A stretch of 39,101 nt of DNA, taken from positions 1-39,101 of the forward strand of contig JAFTPF010000144.1 in NCBI GenBank assembly GCA_017463445.1, in the 5' to 3' direction. Shown here one piece after another: positions 25,819-34,317 of this stretch (position 1 is the stretch's first letter; each line of letters starts with the position of its first letter). The notes beneath the pieces are model-generated. The model worked only from the letters and a program-made list of their open reading frames with translations, was not told the DNA's origin and did not search any database. The DNA comes from Clostridia bacterium. Lineage in GTDB: Bacteria > Bacillota > Clostridia > Oscillospirales > CAG-272. Made by a program: the position numbers and the translations under genes.

Positions 25819-26127
25819 ATGTCCGCAATCGTAGTAACCAAAGAAAATTTTGAAGAGATCAAAAACAGTGATAAGCCCGTCCTGCTGGACTTTTATGCCG
25901 ACTGGTGCGGCCCCTGCCGTATGGTAGCGCCCATCGTGGCACAGATCGCCGAGGAGTGCCCCCAGTACACCGTGGGCAAGATCAACGTAGACAACGAACC
26001 CGAGCTGGCAAAAGAGTTCGGTGTGGTCAGCATCCCTACGCTGGTGGTGATGAAGAGCGGCGAGGTGGTCAGCCAGTCCGCAGGCGCACGTCCCAAGGCA
26101 CAGATTCTTGCAATGCTCGAGGGCTAA
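25819..26127 (+). CDS. trxA: Thioredoxin
   Basis: 102-residue thiol-disulfide carrier, full length. The active site W29-C30-G31-P32-C33 lies in ADWCGPCRM, and cis-Pro is in SIPTLVV. It starts an operon with its reductase, a superoxide reductase and a flavodiiron protein. A good Shine-Dalgarno GAAAGGA precedes ATG 25819. Stop at 26125-26127. Confidence 0.97.
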   Translation: MSAIVVTKENFEEIKNSDKPVLLDFYADWCGPCRMVAPIVAQIAEECPQYTVGKINVDNEPELAKEFGVVSIPTLVVMKSGEVVSQSAGARPKAQILAMLEG

Positions 26128-26128
26128 A

Positions 26129-27037
26129 ATGAGTCAGATCTACGATATGATCGTCCTCGGCGGAGGACCTGCGGGCTACACCGCCGCCCTCTACGCCGCC
26201 CGTGCGGGACTTTCTGTCCTTGTGCTGGAGCGGATGGCTGCAGGCGGACAAATGACCCTGACGGGGGAGATCGAAAACTATCCCGGCATTGCATCCATCG
26301 ATGGCTTTACCCTCGGAATGCAGATGCAGGAGAGAGCCGAGCACTTCGGATCAAAAACCGAGTATACCGAGGTCACTGCAGTGGATCTAACCGCTGAGCC
26401 CAAGCGGATCGAGACCTGGAGCGGCGAGTTTTACGCAAAGACCGTGGTCATCGCTACCGGCGCCGACCCCAGACGGCTGGGACTTCCCGAGGAGGAAGCC
26501 CTCATCGGTCGCGGCGTCCACTACTGCGCCCATTGCGACGGTCGCTTCTACAAGGACAAAACGGTGATGCTGGTTGGCGGCGGCAACAGCGCGGCGGCAG
26601 ATGCGCTCTATCTCTCCCGCGTGGTGAAAAAGGTGATCCTCGTCCACAGACGGGACACGCTCCGCGCTACCAAGATCTATCACGAGCCGCTGATGCAAGC
26701 GGAAAACGTAGAGTTTTGCTGGAACAGCCGTGTGACACAGATCCTCTCGGATAAGACCGTCACCGGTGCGATCTTAGAAAACACGCAGACCGGCGAGACT
26801 ACCGAGGTTGCCTGCGACGGCATCTTCATCAGCATCGGTAGACAGCCGGCAACCGCCTTTCTGCAGGGACAGGTCAAGCTGGACGAAGCCGGTTATATCG
26901 TTGCCGGTGAGACCACCGAAACGAATATGCCCGGTGTATATGCCGCAGGCGACGTACGGACAAAGCATCTGCGTCAGGTGGTGACCGCTGCCGCCGACGG
27001 TGCCGTCGCCGCCGATATGGCAGAGAAGTATTTATAA
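26129..27037 (+). CDS. trxB: Thioredoxin reductase
   Basis: 302-residue FAD enzyme that reduces thioredoxin with NADPH. The start is ATG 26129, one base after the trxA stop; the track's earlier ATG at 26108 lies within trxA. FAD-binding GGGPAGY is at 11-17. The redox pair is C133-A-H-C136 before D-G, where C-A-T/V-C is more usual. The nucleotide site is GGGNSAAADALYL and the final FAD contact AAGDVR. It forms a pair with TrxA as the reductant for the detoxification enzymes that follow. Confidence 0.95.
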   Translation: MSQIYDMIVLGGGPAGYTAALYAARAGLSVLVLERMAAGGQMTLTGEIENYPGIASIDGFTLGMQMQERAEHFGSKTEYTEVTAVDLTAEPKRIETWSGEFYAKTVVIATGADPRRLGLPEEEALIGRGVHYCAHCDGRFYKDKTVMLVGGGNSAAADALYLSRVVKKVILVHRRDTLRATKIYHEPLMQAENVEFCWNSRVTQILSDKTVTGAILENTQTGETTEVACDGIFISIGRQPATAFLQGQVKLDEAGYIVAGETTETNMPGVYAAGDVRTKHLRQVVTAAADGAVAADMAEKYL

Positions 27038-27061
27038 TTCCATTTTACGGAGGAACTAATT

Positions 27062-27691
27062 ATGAACGAACTGAAATTTTTCAAATGCCCTCATTGCGGC
27101 AACATCGTCGAAAAGATCAACGATACAGGTGTGCCGATCATGTGCTGCGGACAGAAGATGGAGCGCATTTACCCCGGTACCACCGAAGCATCCGCCGAAA
27201 AGCACATCCCCATGGTGCGCGTGAATGAAAAGCGTGTCTGGGTGCAGGTGGGCGAAGTGATCCATCCCATGACCGACGAGCATCACATCGAGTGGGTCTG
27301 CCTGCTCACCGACAAGGGCGTGTACCGCAAGAATCTGACGGTCGGCAAAATCCCCACCGCCAGCTTCCTCTTGCTGAATGAGAAGCCCATCGCGGTCTAC
27401 GCCTACTGCAATCTCCACGGCCTGTGGATGGCAAGCGCAGAGGTGGCACCCGAGGTCGAGCATACCGAGGCGCCCAAGACCACAAGCGAGAACTACACCG
27501 TCTGCTTCTGTAATCGCGTTACTTATTTTGACATTGAGAACGCACTCCACGAGAACGAAAATCTGGGCGATGCGCTGGCGATCTTCGAGAAGGTCAAGGA
27601 CACCACCCATTGCTCCTCCGGTTGCGGCGGCTGTCACGATAAGGTGATGGAGATCATCTCCGACATCCTGATGGGACACACCGCAGGTTGA
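27062..27691 (+). CDS. dfx: Desulfoferrodoxin (superoxide reductase) fused to a BFD-like [2Fe-2S] domain
   Basis: Superoxide reductase, which reduces superoxide to peroxide without making oxygen. Residues 1-35 form the desulforedoxin domain with the Fe-Cys4 centre C9, C12, C28, C29. Residues 40-125 form the catalytic Fe site, with ligands H48, H68, H74, C116 and H119 and the E46-K47 before H48. Beyond about 148 comes a further domain, VCFCNRVTYFDIE then CSSGCGGCHDKV, matching the BFD-type cluster spacing (two Cys, then two more about 40 residues later). The BFD part may pass electrons to the SOR. ATG 27062 follows GGAGGAAC. The downstream FDP gene handles oxygen and NO. Confidence 0.9.
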   Translation: MNELKFFKCPHCGNIVEKINDTGVPIMCCGQKMERIYPGTTEASAEKHIPMVRVNEKRVWVQVGEVIHPMTDEHHIEWVCLLTDKGVYRKNLTVGKIPTASFLLLNEKPIAVYAYCNLHGLWMASAEVAPEVEHTEAPKTTSENYTVCFCNRVTYFDIENALHENENLGDALAIFEKVKDTTHCSSGCGGCHDKVMEIISDILMGHTAG

Positions 27692-27718
27692 ATAAAACTG
27701 CCGTCAGGGAGAATAACA

Positions 27719-29032
27719 ATGAAGATCACAAACGATATCAAATATATCGGCGTCAACGACCGTAGCATCGACCTGTTCGAGGGGCAGTACGACGTGCCAA
27801 ACGGCATGGCGTACAATTCCTACGCCATCGTAGACGAGAAGATCGCCGTGATGGACACGGTGGACGTCCGCTTCTATGATGAGTGGCTGGGAAACATCCG
27901 CACCGCATTGGGCGAGCGGATCCCCGACTATCTGATCGTTCAGCACATGGAGCCCGACCATTCCGCAAACATCGACCGTTTTTTGCAGACCTACCCTTCG
28001 GTAACGGTGGTTTCTTCCGCAAAAGCCTTTGCCATGATGAAGAACTTCTTCGGCACCGATTATGCCGACCGCCGCGTCGTGGTGGGAGAGGGGGACATCC
28101 TCTCGCTGGGCAGACATCAGCTCACCTTCGTCACCGCGCCCATGGTGCATTGGCCCGAGGTCATCGTCACCTACGACAGCACCGATAAGGTTCTGTTCTC
28201 GGCGGACGGATTTGGCAAATTCGGTGCGCTGGACGCCGACGAGGACTGGGCTTGCGAGGCACGCCGCTACTATTTCGGAATCGTGGGCAAGTACGGCGCA
28301 CAGGTGCAGAACCTGCTGAAAAAGGTGGCTACTCTCGACATCGAGATCATCTGCCCCCTCCACGGTCCCGTGCTGACCGAAAATCTCGGCTACTATCTGG
28401 GGCTGTACGACACCTGGTCTTCCTATAGACCCGAGAGCGAAGGCGTGCTGATCGCCTACACTTCGGTCTACGGCAACACCAAGCAGGCGGTCGAGCTACT
28501 GGCTGACGAGCTGGAGAAGCAGGGCTGTCCCAAGGTGTCGATTTGCGATCTTGCCCGCTCCGACATCCACGAAGCAGTGGAGGATGCCTTCCGCTACGAC
28601 AAAATCGTTCTCGCCACCACCACCTACAACGCCGAGATCTTCCCCTATATGCGAGAGTTCATCAATAAGCTGGTAGAACGTAGCTTCCAAAGCCGTACCG
28701 TCGGCTTCATTGAGAATGGTAGCTGGGCACCGATGGCAGCCAAGGTGATGAAGGGAATGCTGGAAAAGTGCAAGAACCTCACCTTCGTGGATCCTACCGT
28801 GACCGTCCGTTCCGCGCTGAGCGACGACAGCCGTCAGCAGGTCGTTGACCTTGCCGCAGCGCTGTGCAGTGTCAAGACGGACGAGCCCGAAGCCCCCGCC
28901 GAGGAGCAGGTAGCAGGGAAGAAGTACGCCTGCAAGATCTGCGGCTATGTCTACGAGGGTGAATCTCTGCCAGAAGACTTCACCTGTCCCCTATGCAAGC
29001 GTCCCGCATCTTTCTTTGAAGAAATTCAATAA
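27719..29032 (+). CDS. fprA: Flavodiiron protein with C-terminal rubredoxin (A-type flavoprotein)
   Basis: Reduces oxygen to water or NO to N2O in the cytoplasm. The metallo-beta-lactamase-like domain (1-250) has the di-iron ligands H76, E78, D80 and H81 in HMEPDH, then His in MVHWPEV, Asp in SADGFG and His in PLHGP. The flavodoxin domain (about 255-395) has the FMN loop TSVYGNTKQ. A rubredoxin domain (about 402-437) has CKICG and CPLCK, so the electron donor is built in. The 437 residues are typical for FDP with fused rubredoxin. It is last in the trxA-trxB-dfx operon, 27 bp after dfx, and ends near a terminator shared with GH16. Confidence 0.96.
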   Translation: MKITNDIKYIGVNDRSIDLFEGQYDVPNGMAYNSYAIVDEKIAVMDTVDVRFYDEWLGNIRTALGERIPDYLIVQHMEPDHSANIDRFLQTYPSVTVVSSAKAFAMMKNFFGTDYADRRVVVGEGDILSLGRHQLTFVTAPMVHWPEVIVTYDSTDKVLFSADGFGKFGALDADEDWACEARRYYFGIVGKYGAQVQNLLKKVATLDIEIICPLHGPVLTENLGYYLGLYDTWSSYRPESEGVLIAYTSVYGNTKQAVELLADELEKQGCPKVSICDLARSDIHEAVEDAFRYDKIVLATTTYNAEIFPYMREFINKLVERSFQSRTVGFIENGSWAPMAAKVMKGMLEKCKNLTFVDPTVTVRSALSDDSRQQVVDLAAALCSVKTDEPEAPAEEQVAGKKYACKICGYVYEGESLPEDFTCPLCKRPASFFEEIQ

Positions 29033-29037
29033 AATTG

Positions 29038-29070
29038 AACCTGCAAGAAGCAAATTCTTGCAGGTTTCGT
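29038..29070. terminator. Bidirectional terminator between fprA and the GH16 gene
   Basis: Stem AACCTGCAAGAA (29038-29049) / TTCTTGCAGGTT (29055-29066) with a 5-nt loop and T-rich ends in both directions. Confidence 0.88.
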
Positions 29071-29073
29071 TTG

Positions 29074-29784
29074 TTATTCTACTTCTTGATAAACCCGTAC
29101 CCAGTCCACTTCCACGCAGTCGGGTAGCTCCTCCTTTACGATAGGTGAAGCCCATGTGCCGAACTCGGTGGAGATCTTCAGATAGCCCGGCTTGTCGCAG
29201 ATGCCGCACTCGGAGGTGCGCCAAGTCTCTTTGCCGTCAATGAAGAAGATGTATGCCTCCTTCGTCCATTGGAGTGCGTAGGTGTGGAACTCGCCGTCGT
29301 ACTGCCCCTCGTCGGGGATGATGTAGGCAAGCTGCTTGTGCTCTGCGCCGTAGCCGTCTCAATGGAGTGCGTGATTGACCGCGCCTTTGTTACGGTAGCC
29401 CGATTCGATGATGTCGATCTCCACGCCCGATTCAGCCGAGCCGTCGATCTTGCAGACCTCGCCGCACATCATCCAAAACGCGCCCCAGAAGCCCGTGGTC
29501 TTGTGGAACTTCATCCGACATTCAAAATAGCCGAACGCCTGCTCAAAAATGCCCTTGGAGCGGATGGCACCGGAGATCGGCGTGCCGTCCTCGTCGATCT
29601 TGGCGGTGAGGATCAGATTGCCGTCCCTCACCTCGGTCATAGAGTCTCTCCAGTAGCCGCCGATGTCCTGTCTCTGCCACTCCGGGGCGAGCGCCCACTT
29701 CGTCTCGTCGAGCTGTTCACCCTCGAAGTTGTCCTCAAAGGTGAGGACGTAGTCTATTCCGTTTACGTTGATGGTTTGGTTCAT
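29074..29784 (-). pseudogene. GH16 beta-glucanase gene interrupted by an in-frame TGA
   Basis: The frame from ATG 29784 (GGAGG 7 nt before) runs for 141 codons, then meets TGA (29361-29359) and continues for 94 further good codons to TAA (29076-29074). The N-part has strand-rich EDNFEGEQLD and the catalytic motif GVEIDIIESG with E122, D124 and E127. The stop falls in NHALH-stop-DGYG, where HWDGYG is expected, so the likely change is TGG to TGA. The C-part (FHTYALQW, GYLKISTEFGTWA, VDWVRVYQ) is clearly the rest of the GH16 fold. No signal peptide is visible. It is either a nonsense mutation, a sequence error or a readthrough. A strong promoter is intact. Confidence 0.9.
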
Positions 29785-29820
29785 GGTTTTCCTCCAAACA
29801 ATATGGATTTTATTGACTTC

Positions 29821-29849
29821 ATTATATCACATCTTTTTCTCGAAATCAA
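29821..29849 (-). promoter_or_regulatory. Promoter of the GH16 gene
   Basis: On the minus strand, TTGATT (29849-29844), 17 nt, then TATAAT (29826-29821) with TGA before it as an extended -10. Transcription signals of the interrupted gene look unimpaired. Confidence 0.72.
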
Positions 29850-29882
29850 TAATACTTGCTTGATTTCTCTATCTCATAAGAT

Positions 29883-29911
29883 TTGACAAATTGGCATCAA
29901 TATGTTATACT
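29883..29911 (+). promoter_or_regulatory. Strong sigma-A promoter for the unknown gene at 29944
   Basis: TTGACA (29883-29888), 17 nt, then TATACT (29906-29911), with TGT before it as an extended -10; near consensus. Confidence 0.85.
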
Positions 29912-29943
29912 ACATCTAACTTCATCACTATAGGAGGCGTGCC

Positions 29944-30642
29944 ATGATTATCGAAGTACAGCAAACCGCATCCAGTATAAAGCAGGAGTACGATGTGTAC
30001 GTTGACAGAGATTACTATTGCCAAGGAATAAACGGACGTCTGCATAAATATCAGGACATCGGCCTGGTCAGAAACGGAGAATCCATTCTGCACGGCGACC
30101 ATCAGCGCCTACATTGGAAGCATTACATTCCTTTCAAATATCTCTTCGGATCGGTAAATCTGTCACGAGGATTAGAGCTCAAAAGGGGAAATGAGTGCAC
30201 AGGCAGTTTTATTCGTTCCCGCACCGGCTTTTGGGATTATTTCTACGGACTTAGTGTTGGAAATGACAGATTCTTTCGATGCTATACACGCTCAATAGGC
30301 TCCTATGATTATGTGTCGGTCTATGATCTATCATTTCCCGGTGCTGTAGAGACTGAACAGATCGCTTTGCTGGAAACCTATCTGACAGTGGTGGACAACA
30401 AGTATAAGTTCAAGCTATACCTGCTGGATGAATACGCTGAGGATAAGGATGAGCTGATCATGTTCGTTCTTTACTATGCCAACTATCACTTTACAGAGCG
30501 TTTTCACATGAGCCGCGGGACGACTTATACCAAAGCATGGTCGTTTTCCAAGAACAATCAGAAGGTCGATCCGGGGTGGAGAAACGTCCATTTTCCGAAC
30601 GAAAATTTCTTCGGAAAAGTTGATCCTTACGATTTAACATAG
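29944..30642 (+). CDS. Hypothetical protein
   Basis: 232 residues, cytoplasmic, no signal peptide or membrane segment. The composition is rich in Tyr and Phe, with many alternating strand-like patterns (EYDVYVDRDYYCQGINGR, GFWDYFYGLSVG), which suggests an all-beta fold. A tubby C-terminal-like or scramblase-like shape is a guess from the pattern only. It is a single gene: near-consensus promoter, GGAGG before ATG 29944, and its own terminator. I do not recognise the family. Confidence 0.75.
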   Translation: MIIEVQQTASSIKQEYDVYVDRDYYCQGINGRLHKYQDIGLVRNGESILHGDHQRLHWKHYIPFKYLFGSVNLSRGLELKRGNECTGSFIRSRTGFWDYFYGLSVGNDRFFRCYTRSIGSYDYVSVYDLSFPGAVETEQIALLETYLTVVDNKYKFKLYLLDEYAEDKDELIMFVLYYANYHFTERFHMSRGTTYTKAWSFSKNNQKVDPGWRNVHFPNENFFGKVDPYDLT

Positions 30643-30655
30643 TATTGTGATCCAT

Positions 30656-30681
30656 AAGTCCCGCGTTTGCGGGACTTTTTA
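30656..30681 (+). terminator. Terminator after the hypothetical gene
   Basis: Stem AAGTCCCGC (30656-30664) / GCGGGACTT (30669-30677) with a 4-nt loop, then TTT. Confidence 0.9.
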
Positions 30682-30710
30682 TTGATTTATCAAAAAATCG
30701 GTCAAACTTG

Positions 30711-30739
30711 TTGACAAAACAACAAGAATCATATATAAT
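30711..30739 (+). promoter_or_regulatory. Full-consensus sigma-A promoter of the M28 peptidase gene
   Basis: TTGACA (30711-30716), 17 nt, TATAAT (30734-30739). Both hexamers match consensus exactly, so the gene should be strongly and probably constitutively expressed. Confidence 0.92.
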
Positions 30740-30780
30740 AGTCCCAGCGAATTAACCCTACCAAAACTTTCGGAGGAATT

Positions 30781-33120
30781 ATGAATAAGCTGCAAAAAAT
30801 CGTAACCGTCGCTCTTGCGCTGGTCCTCTGCCTGCTGTTCACGGTATCGGTGATCGACACAGCCGAGACCCGCAAGCAGACTAATTTCGATCAGGACAAG
30901 ATCATTTCCCATTTAGACAAGTTTACCGAGAACGGTCCCCGTTCCATCGCCGACACCGAAGCCAATCAGGCGATGCTGGATTATATTGCATCTACGCTGG
31001 ATAGCTACGGTCTGGTGAATGAAGACACCACCGACAAGCCTGCTTATGTCAAGCAAAGCTACGTTGCCGAGGATACCGAGTATCAGAACTGGTATCTTGA
31101 CAACATCATCGTCCACATTCCCGCAAATACCGAAGCCACCGGCGAGGCGATCATGTTCATGGGTCATATCGACTCGGTTCCCATGGGTCCCGGCGCATCC
31201 GACGACGGCGTTGCCTGCGCAGTCATGCTGGAGGCAGTGCGCTACTATATGGACAAGATCGAGGACGGCTATCCGCTCAAAAACGATCTGGTCTTCTGCT
31301 TCGTCAACGGCGAGGAGTACGGTCTGTACGGCTCCACCGCCTTCATGAACGAGTTTACCGGTTTCAATAATATCGTCGATCGGATCAAATTCGGCACCAA
31401 TCTGGAGTCCCGCGGTACGTCCGGTACGCTCATTATGTTTGAGACCGGCAAGAACAATTACAACACCGTCAAGCTCTTTGCCGAGATCAATAAGAGCGTT
31501 TTCACCTGCTCCATCGCTACTATGGTCTACGACATGATGCCCAACTATACCGACTTCACCAACTTCAAGGAAGTCTATCAGGGCGTGAACATGGCGAACA
31601 TCACCGGCGGTGAGAATTACCACACTCAGAACGACAGCTTTGAGAACGTGGGTAAGTCCTACCTCTCTCAGCAGGCGCAGATTGTGGACGCCATCATCGA
31701 CAAGCTGGCAAACTACGACCTCGACCGCCTCTACGACGCAGAGGAATCTGCGATTTTCTTCTCCTACCTGAATATCACCACCGTTGTCTACAACCACGTG
31801 ACCGTGATCGTATTGGCGGTGCTGGGCATCCTCCTGCTGATTGCTAATATCGTGCTTTCTGCCTTGAACAAGCAGAAGAACCTGAAGAAGACCGCCATCG
31901 CGCTCGGCTCTATCGTAGCGGGACTTGTCCTCTCCGCAGGCTTGGCATATGCCTGCTACTATCTCTTCCAGTATATCGCCGTCCTCTTTGGCACCATCGA
32001 CCTCAACATGGTCGGCACCATCACCTACTCCAATATCCCCATCGTAGTGGGTATCGGACTGGTAACCCTCGCCGTGACCGCTCTTGTGGCGCACTTTGCC
32101 TGCAAGTGGTTTAAAATTGAGAGACGTGACCTTACCCGTGCGTTTGCCTATATTCACGTCTTCCTGGGGATAGTTGTTTCCTTTGTTCTTCCAGATGCCA
32201 GCTATCTCTTCATGTTCAGCGGACTCCTGCTGACCCTCAACGAAGTGCTGATCACCATCCTCAAGAAGACCGATTTTGCAAAATTCCACTTTGAGCTGCT
32301 GGCGACCGCACTCTATTTCCCCATCGTAGTCCCCGTGATCTTCTTGGCAACTTCTGCACTGGGTATGACCATGGCTTACGTCTACGGTCTGGTATTTGCG
32401 CTGTCCATCTTCGACATCGCTATCTGCATTGCACCTCTGTGTAAGTACCTTTCCATGCGCAGTCTCATTCGCGTGATCCGCAGAAAGGATGCCGCAACTT
32501 CTACTGCCGAAGGTGCTTGCCACATCCTCGCCGCAGGTCTTATCATCTTCCTTTGCGTGAGCCTTGCCAAGCCCAACGCAAGCGTCAATCTGCAGGGTAA
32601 GCAGAACATCCCGAAACTCCCCTATGACGATGCGCTGGTCTATGTAGTGGACGAGAAGGGCGAGACCGAGTACCGCATTTATGACCTCAACGCTTACTCT
32701 GCGCTGAAGGACTATGCTCCCGTCAAGATGAAATATAACGAGTCTTATTATGTAAGTTACGTAGGTGATGACAAAGCAGAAGGCGTGACGCACGCCATCA
32801 CCTCCACCGTTGAAAACGGCGTGCTGACCGTTACCAAGACAGACGCCAAGTCTACCGTTTATCTGGAATTCAAGAACGTCACCGCCGATTCCATTACCGT
32901 GTCCGACGGCACGTCCGAGGGCACCTACGAAATCAGCGAAGGCTTCCTGTTCACTATCCACTCCAACTGCACCGTCACCGTAAACGGCGGAACGGCTGAG
33001 TTTGAATACCGTGAGGTCATCCGTGACTATGCCCCCCTCATCCCCGAGGCATATGAGGGCAACAAGGAGCAGCTCCACTTCAACCTGTGGCTGACCAAGG
33101 AGATTACGCTGGGTGCGTGA
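30781..33120 (+). CDS. Membrane-bound M28 family metallopeptidase
   Basis: Zinc aminopeptidase-like protein of 779 residues. A signal-anchor helix (about 7-25) is followed by an extracellular M28 domain. GHIDSVPMGPGASDDG contains H129 and the Asp pair, NGEEYGLYGS the catalytic and metal Glu residues, and GENYHTQND the late His. From about 335 there are about nine hydrophobic spans to about 600, then a beta-rich C-terminal tail (about 610-779). This layout, M28 followed by a polytopic part, resembles the eukaryotic vacuolar or ER peptidases Pff1/ERMP1. In bacteria such proteins are annotated as M28 peptidases of unknown substrate. It should act on peptides at the cell surface. GGAGG precedes ATG 30781. 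Confidence 0.87.
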   Translation: MNKLQKIVTVALALVLCLLFTVSVIDTAETRKQTNFDQDKIISHLDKFTENGPRSIADTEANQAMLDYIASTLDSYGLVNEDTTDKPAYVKQSYVAEDTEYQNWYLDNIIVHIPANTEATGEAIMFMGHIDSVPMGPGASDDGVACAVMLEAVRYYMDKIEDGYPLKNDLVFCFVNGEEYGLYGSTAFMNEFTGFNNIVDRIKFGTNLESRGTSGTLIMFETGKNNYNTVKLFAEINKSVFTCSIATMVYDMMPNYTDFTNFKEVYQGVNMANITGGENYHTQNDSFENVGKSYLSQQAQIVDAIIDKLANYDLDRLYDAEESAIFFSYLNITTVVYNHVTVIVLAVLGILLLIANIVLSALNKQKNLKKTAIALGSIVAGLVLSAGLAYACYYLFQYIAVLFGTIDLNMVGTITYSNIPIVVGIGLVTLAVTALVAHFACKWFKIERRDLTRAFAYIHVFLGIVVSFVLPDASYLFMFSGLLLTLNEVLITILKKTDFAKFHFELLATALYFPIVVPVIFLATSALGMTMAYVYGLVFALSIFDIAICIAPLCKYLSMRSLIRVIRRKDAATSTAEGACHILAAGLIIFLCVSLAKPNASVNLQGKQNIPKLPYDDALVYVVDEKGETEYRIYDLNAYSALKDYAPVKMKYNESYYVSYVGDDKAEGVTHAITSTVENGVLTVTKTDAKSTVYLEFKNVTADSITVSDGTSEGTYEISEGFLFTIHSNCTVTVNGGTAEFEYREVIRDYAPLIPEAYEGNKEQLHFNLWLTKEITLGA

Positions 33121-33133
33121 TCATCGCATAAAT

Positions 33134-33176
33134 AAACGAACGCCGAGTATGTGAACCATACCCGGCGTTCGTTTGT
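33134..33176. terminator. Bidirectional terminator between convergent genes
   Basis: Stem AAACGAACGCCG (33134-33145) / CGGCGTTCGTTT (33163-33174) with an inner GTATG/CATAC pair, then T-rich sequence. Confidence 0.9.
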
Positions 33177-33180
33177 TTGA

Positions 33181-34314
33181 TTATTCTCCTATCACGTCAA
33201 TGATGACGTACTCTGCGGGAGCCGCGGTCTTCACAGGGTAGTTCCAGCCCGCAAAGCCCGAGGTGACGATGGCGGTGGTATCGGCGTCGATCTCATAGCG
33301 ACCGTGCACGCCGTCGTTGAAGGGGATCAGCTCCTGGATCCAGTTGATGGGGAAGAGCTGACCGCCGTGGGTGTGTCCCGACAGCAGAAGATCGGTGCCG
33401 ATCTTGCCGTTTTCGGCGTACTGATTGGGCTGATGGTCCAGCGTCAGCACGAAATCGCTCGTATCCACCGACGCGAACAGTTCATCAAGACTTGCTCTGC
33501 CTCCGTTTCCGAATCGGTCGGAGCTTCTGTCCTCCCGTCCCACCAGCACGAAGTCCTCGGTGATCTGTACTACCCGGTCGTCAATGATCGTGATGCCGTT
33601 TTCCTTGATGGTATTCAAAAGATCGTCTGTTGAGTAGGTGTAGTCATCGTAGGAGAAGGGTCTGTCGTGGTTGCCGTGAACGTAGTAGGTGCCAAACTCG
33701 CTCTCCAGCGTGCCCAGCGCGCGGTAGACCTCTCTCATCTGGTCGCCTGTGGTAGAGCCGTCGATCACGTCACCGCAGAGGATGACAATATCGGGATCGG
33801 CAGCGTTGATCTCTTCGCATTTTGCCAAGAGTTCGTCATAATCCAGCGAAACGCCGTAGTGAATGTCAGCAAGCAAGGCGATGCGGTAACCCTCGTCGCG
33901 GATGTTTTTCTCGGTGCGGATGGTGTAGTTTGTCTGCACTACGTTGTGCAGATTAAAGTAGCCGCCGACGAGGATCACCGCCGTCAGCAGGATCGGGATT
34001 GCGCCGCTGCCGTAAATCTTCTTCCAGACCGAGCATACCTTTTCGCTTCGCTTCGAAAAGAGCTTCCGCATAGCGAAATTGATCGGGTGCATCAGCGCGG
34101 CAAGTAGAAAGATGTGGAGGAGTACGATCATCGACATACTCCGAATATCGGAGGAGAACCAGCCCAGCACCAGCGCGGCAATTCCGATACCGACCTTCAG
34201 AGCACGTTTTTCGGTTGGTGCGCCGAAGGTTTGCAGCATCCGCCGAAGGAAGAAGTAGAAATAAGCGGCGATGCCAAAAATAACGGGAAGTAAAAAGAGT
34301 TGGAAATGTCCCAT
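33181..34314 (-). CDS. Membrane metallophosphoesterase
   Basis: 377 residues with about four N-terminal hydrophobic spans (about 4-24, 38-56, 60-78, 107-125) and a calcineurin-like phosphoesterase domain outside. Metal ligands are visible in LLADIHYG (Asp, His), GDVIDG, HGNHDRP and SGHTHGGQLFP. The family includes YkuE/YaeI-type enzymes that cut lipid-linked phosphodiesters such as UDP-diacylglucosamine or teichoic intermediates, but the substrate here is unknown. ATG 34314 is 3 nt after the crp stop, with GAGGT as the ribosome site inside crp, so it is co-transcribed with the regulator. Confidence 0.87.
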   Translation of the reverse strand: MGHFQLFLLPVIFGIAAYFYFFLRRMLQTFGAPTEKRALKVGIGIAALVLGWFSSDIRSMSMIVLLHIFLLAALMHPINFAMRKLFSKRSEKVCSVWKKIYGSGAIPILLTAVILVGGYFNLHNVVQTNYTIRTEKNIRDEGYRIALLADIHYGVSLDYDELLAKCEEINAADPDIVILCGDVIDGSTTGDQMREVYRALGTLESEFGTYYVHGNHDRPFSYDDYTYSTDDLLNTIKENGITIIDDRVVQITEDFVLVGREDRSSDRFGNGGRASLDELFASVDTSDFVLTLDHQPNQYAENGKIGTDLLLSGHTHGGQLFPINWIQELIPFNDGVHGRYEIDADTTAIVTSGFAGWNYPVKTAAPAEYVIIDVIGE

Positions 34315-34317
34315 AAG

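Noticed and set aside
29359-29361. TGA read as Trp by a changed genetic code
   Set aside because: mraY, the ABC transporter and other genes here end with TGA, and Trp is encoded by TGG throughout, so the code is standard. The GH16 TGA is a local change.
30913-33078. 721-codon open frame on the minus strand opposite the M28 peptidase gene
   Set aside because: It mirrors the codon pattern of the plus-strand gene, has no ribosome site, and its translation is rich in His, Asp, Gly and Val without family motifs. It is an antisense shadow, as are the long frames at 6213-7526 (minus) and 36991-38175 (plus).
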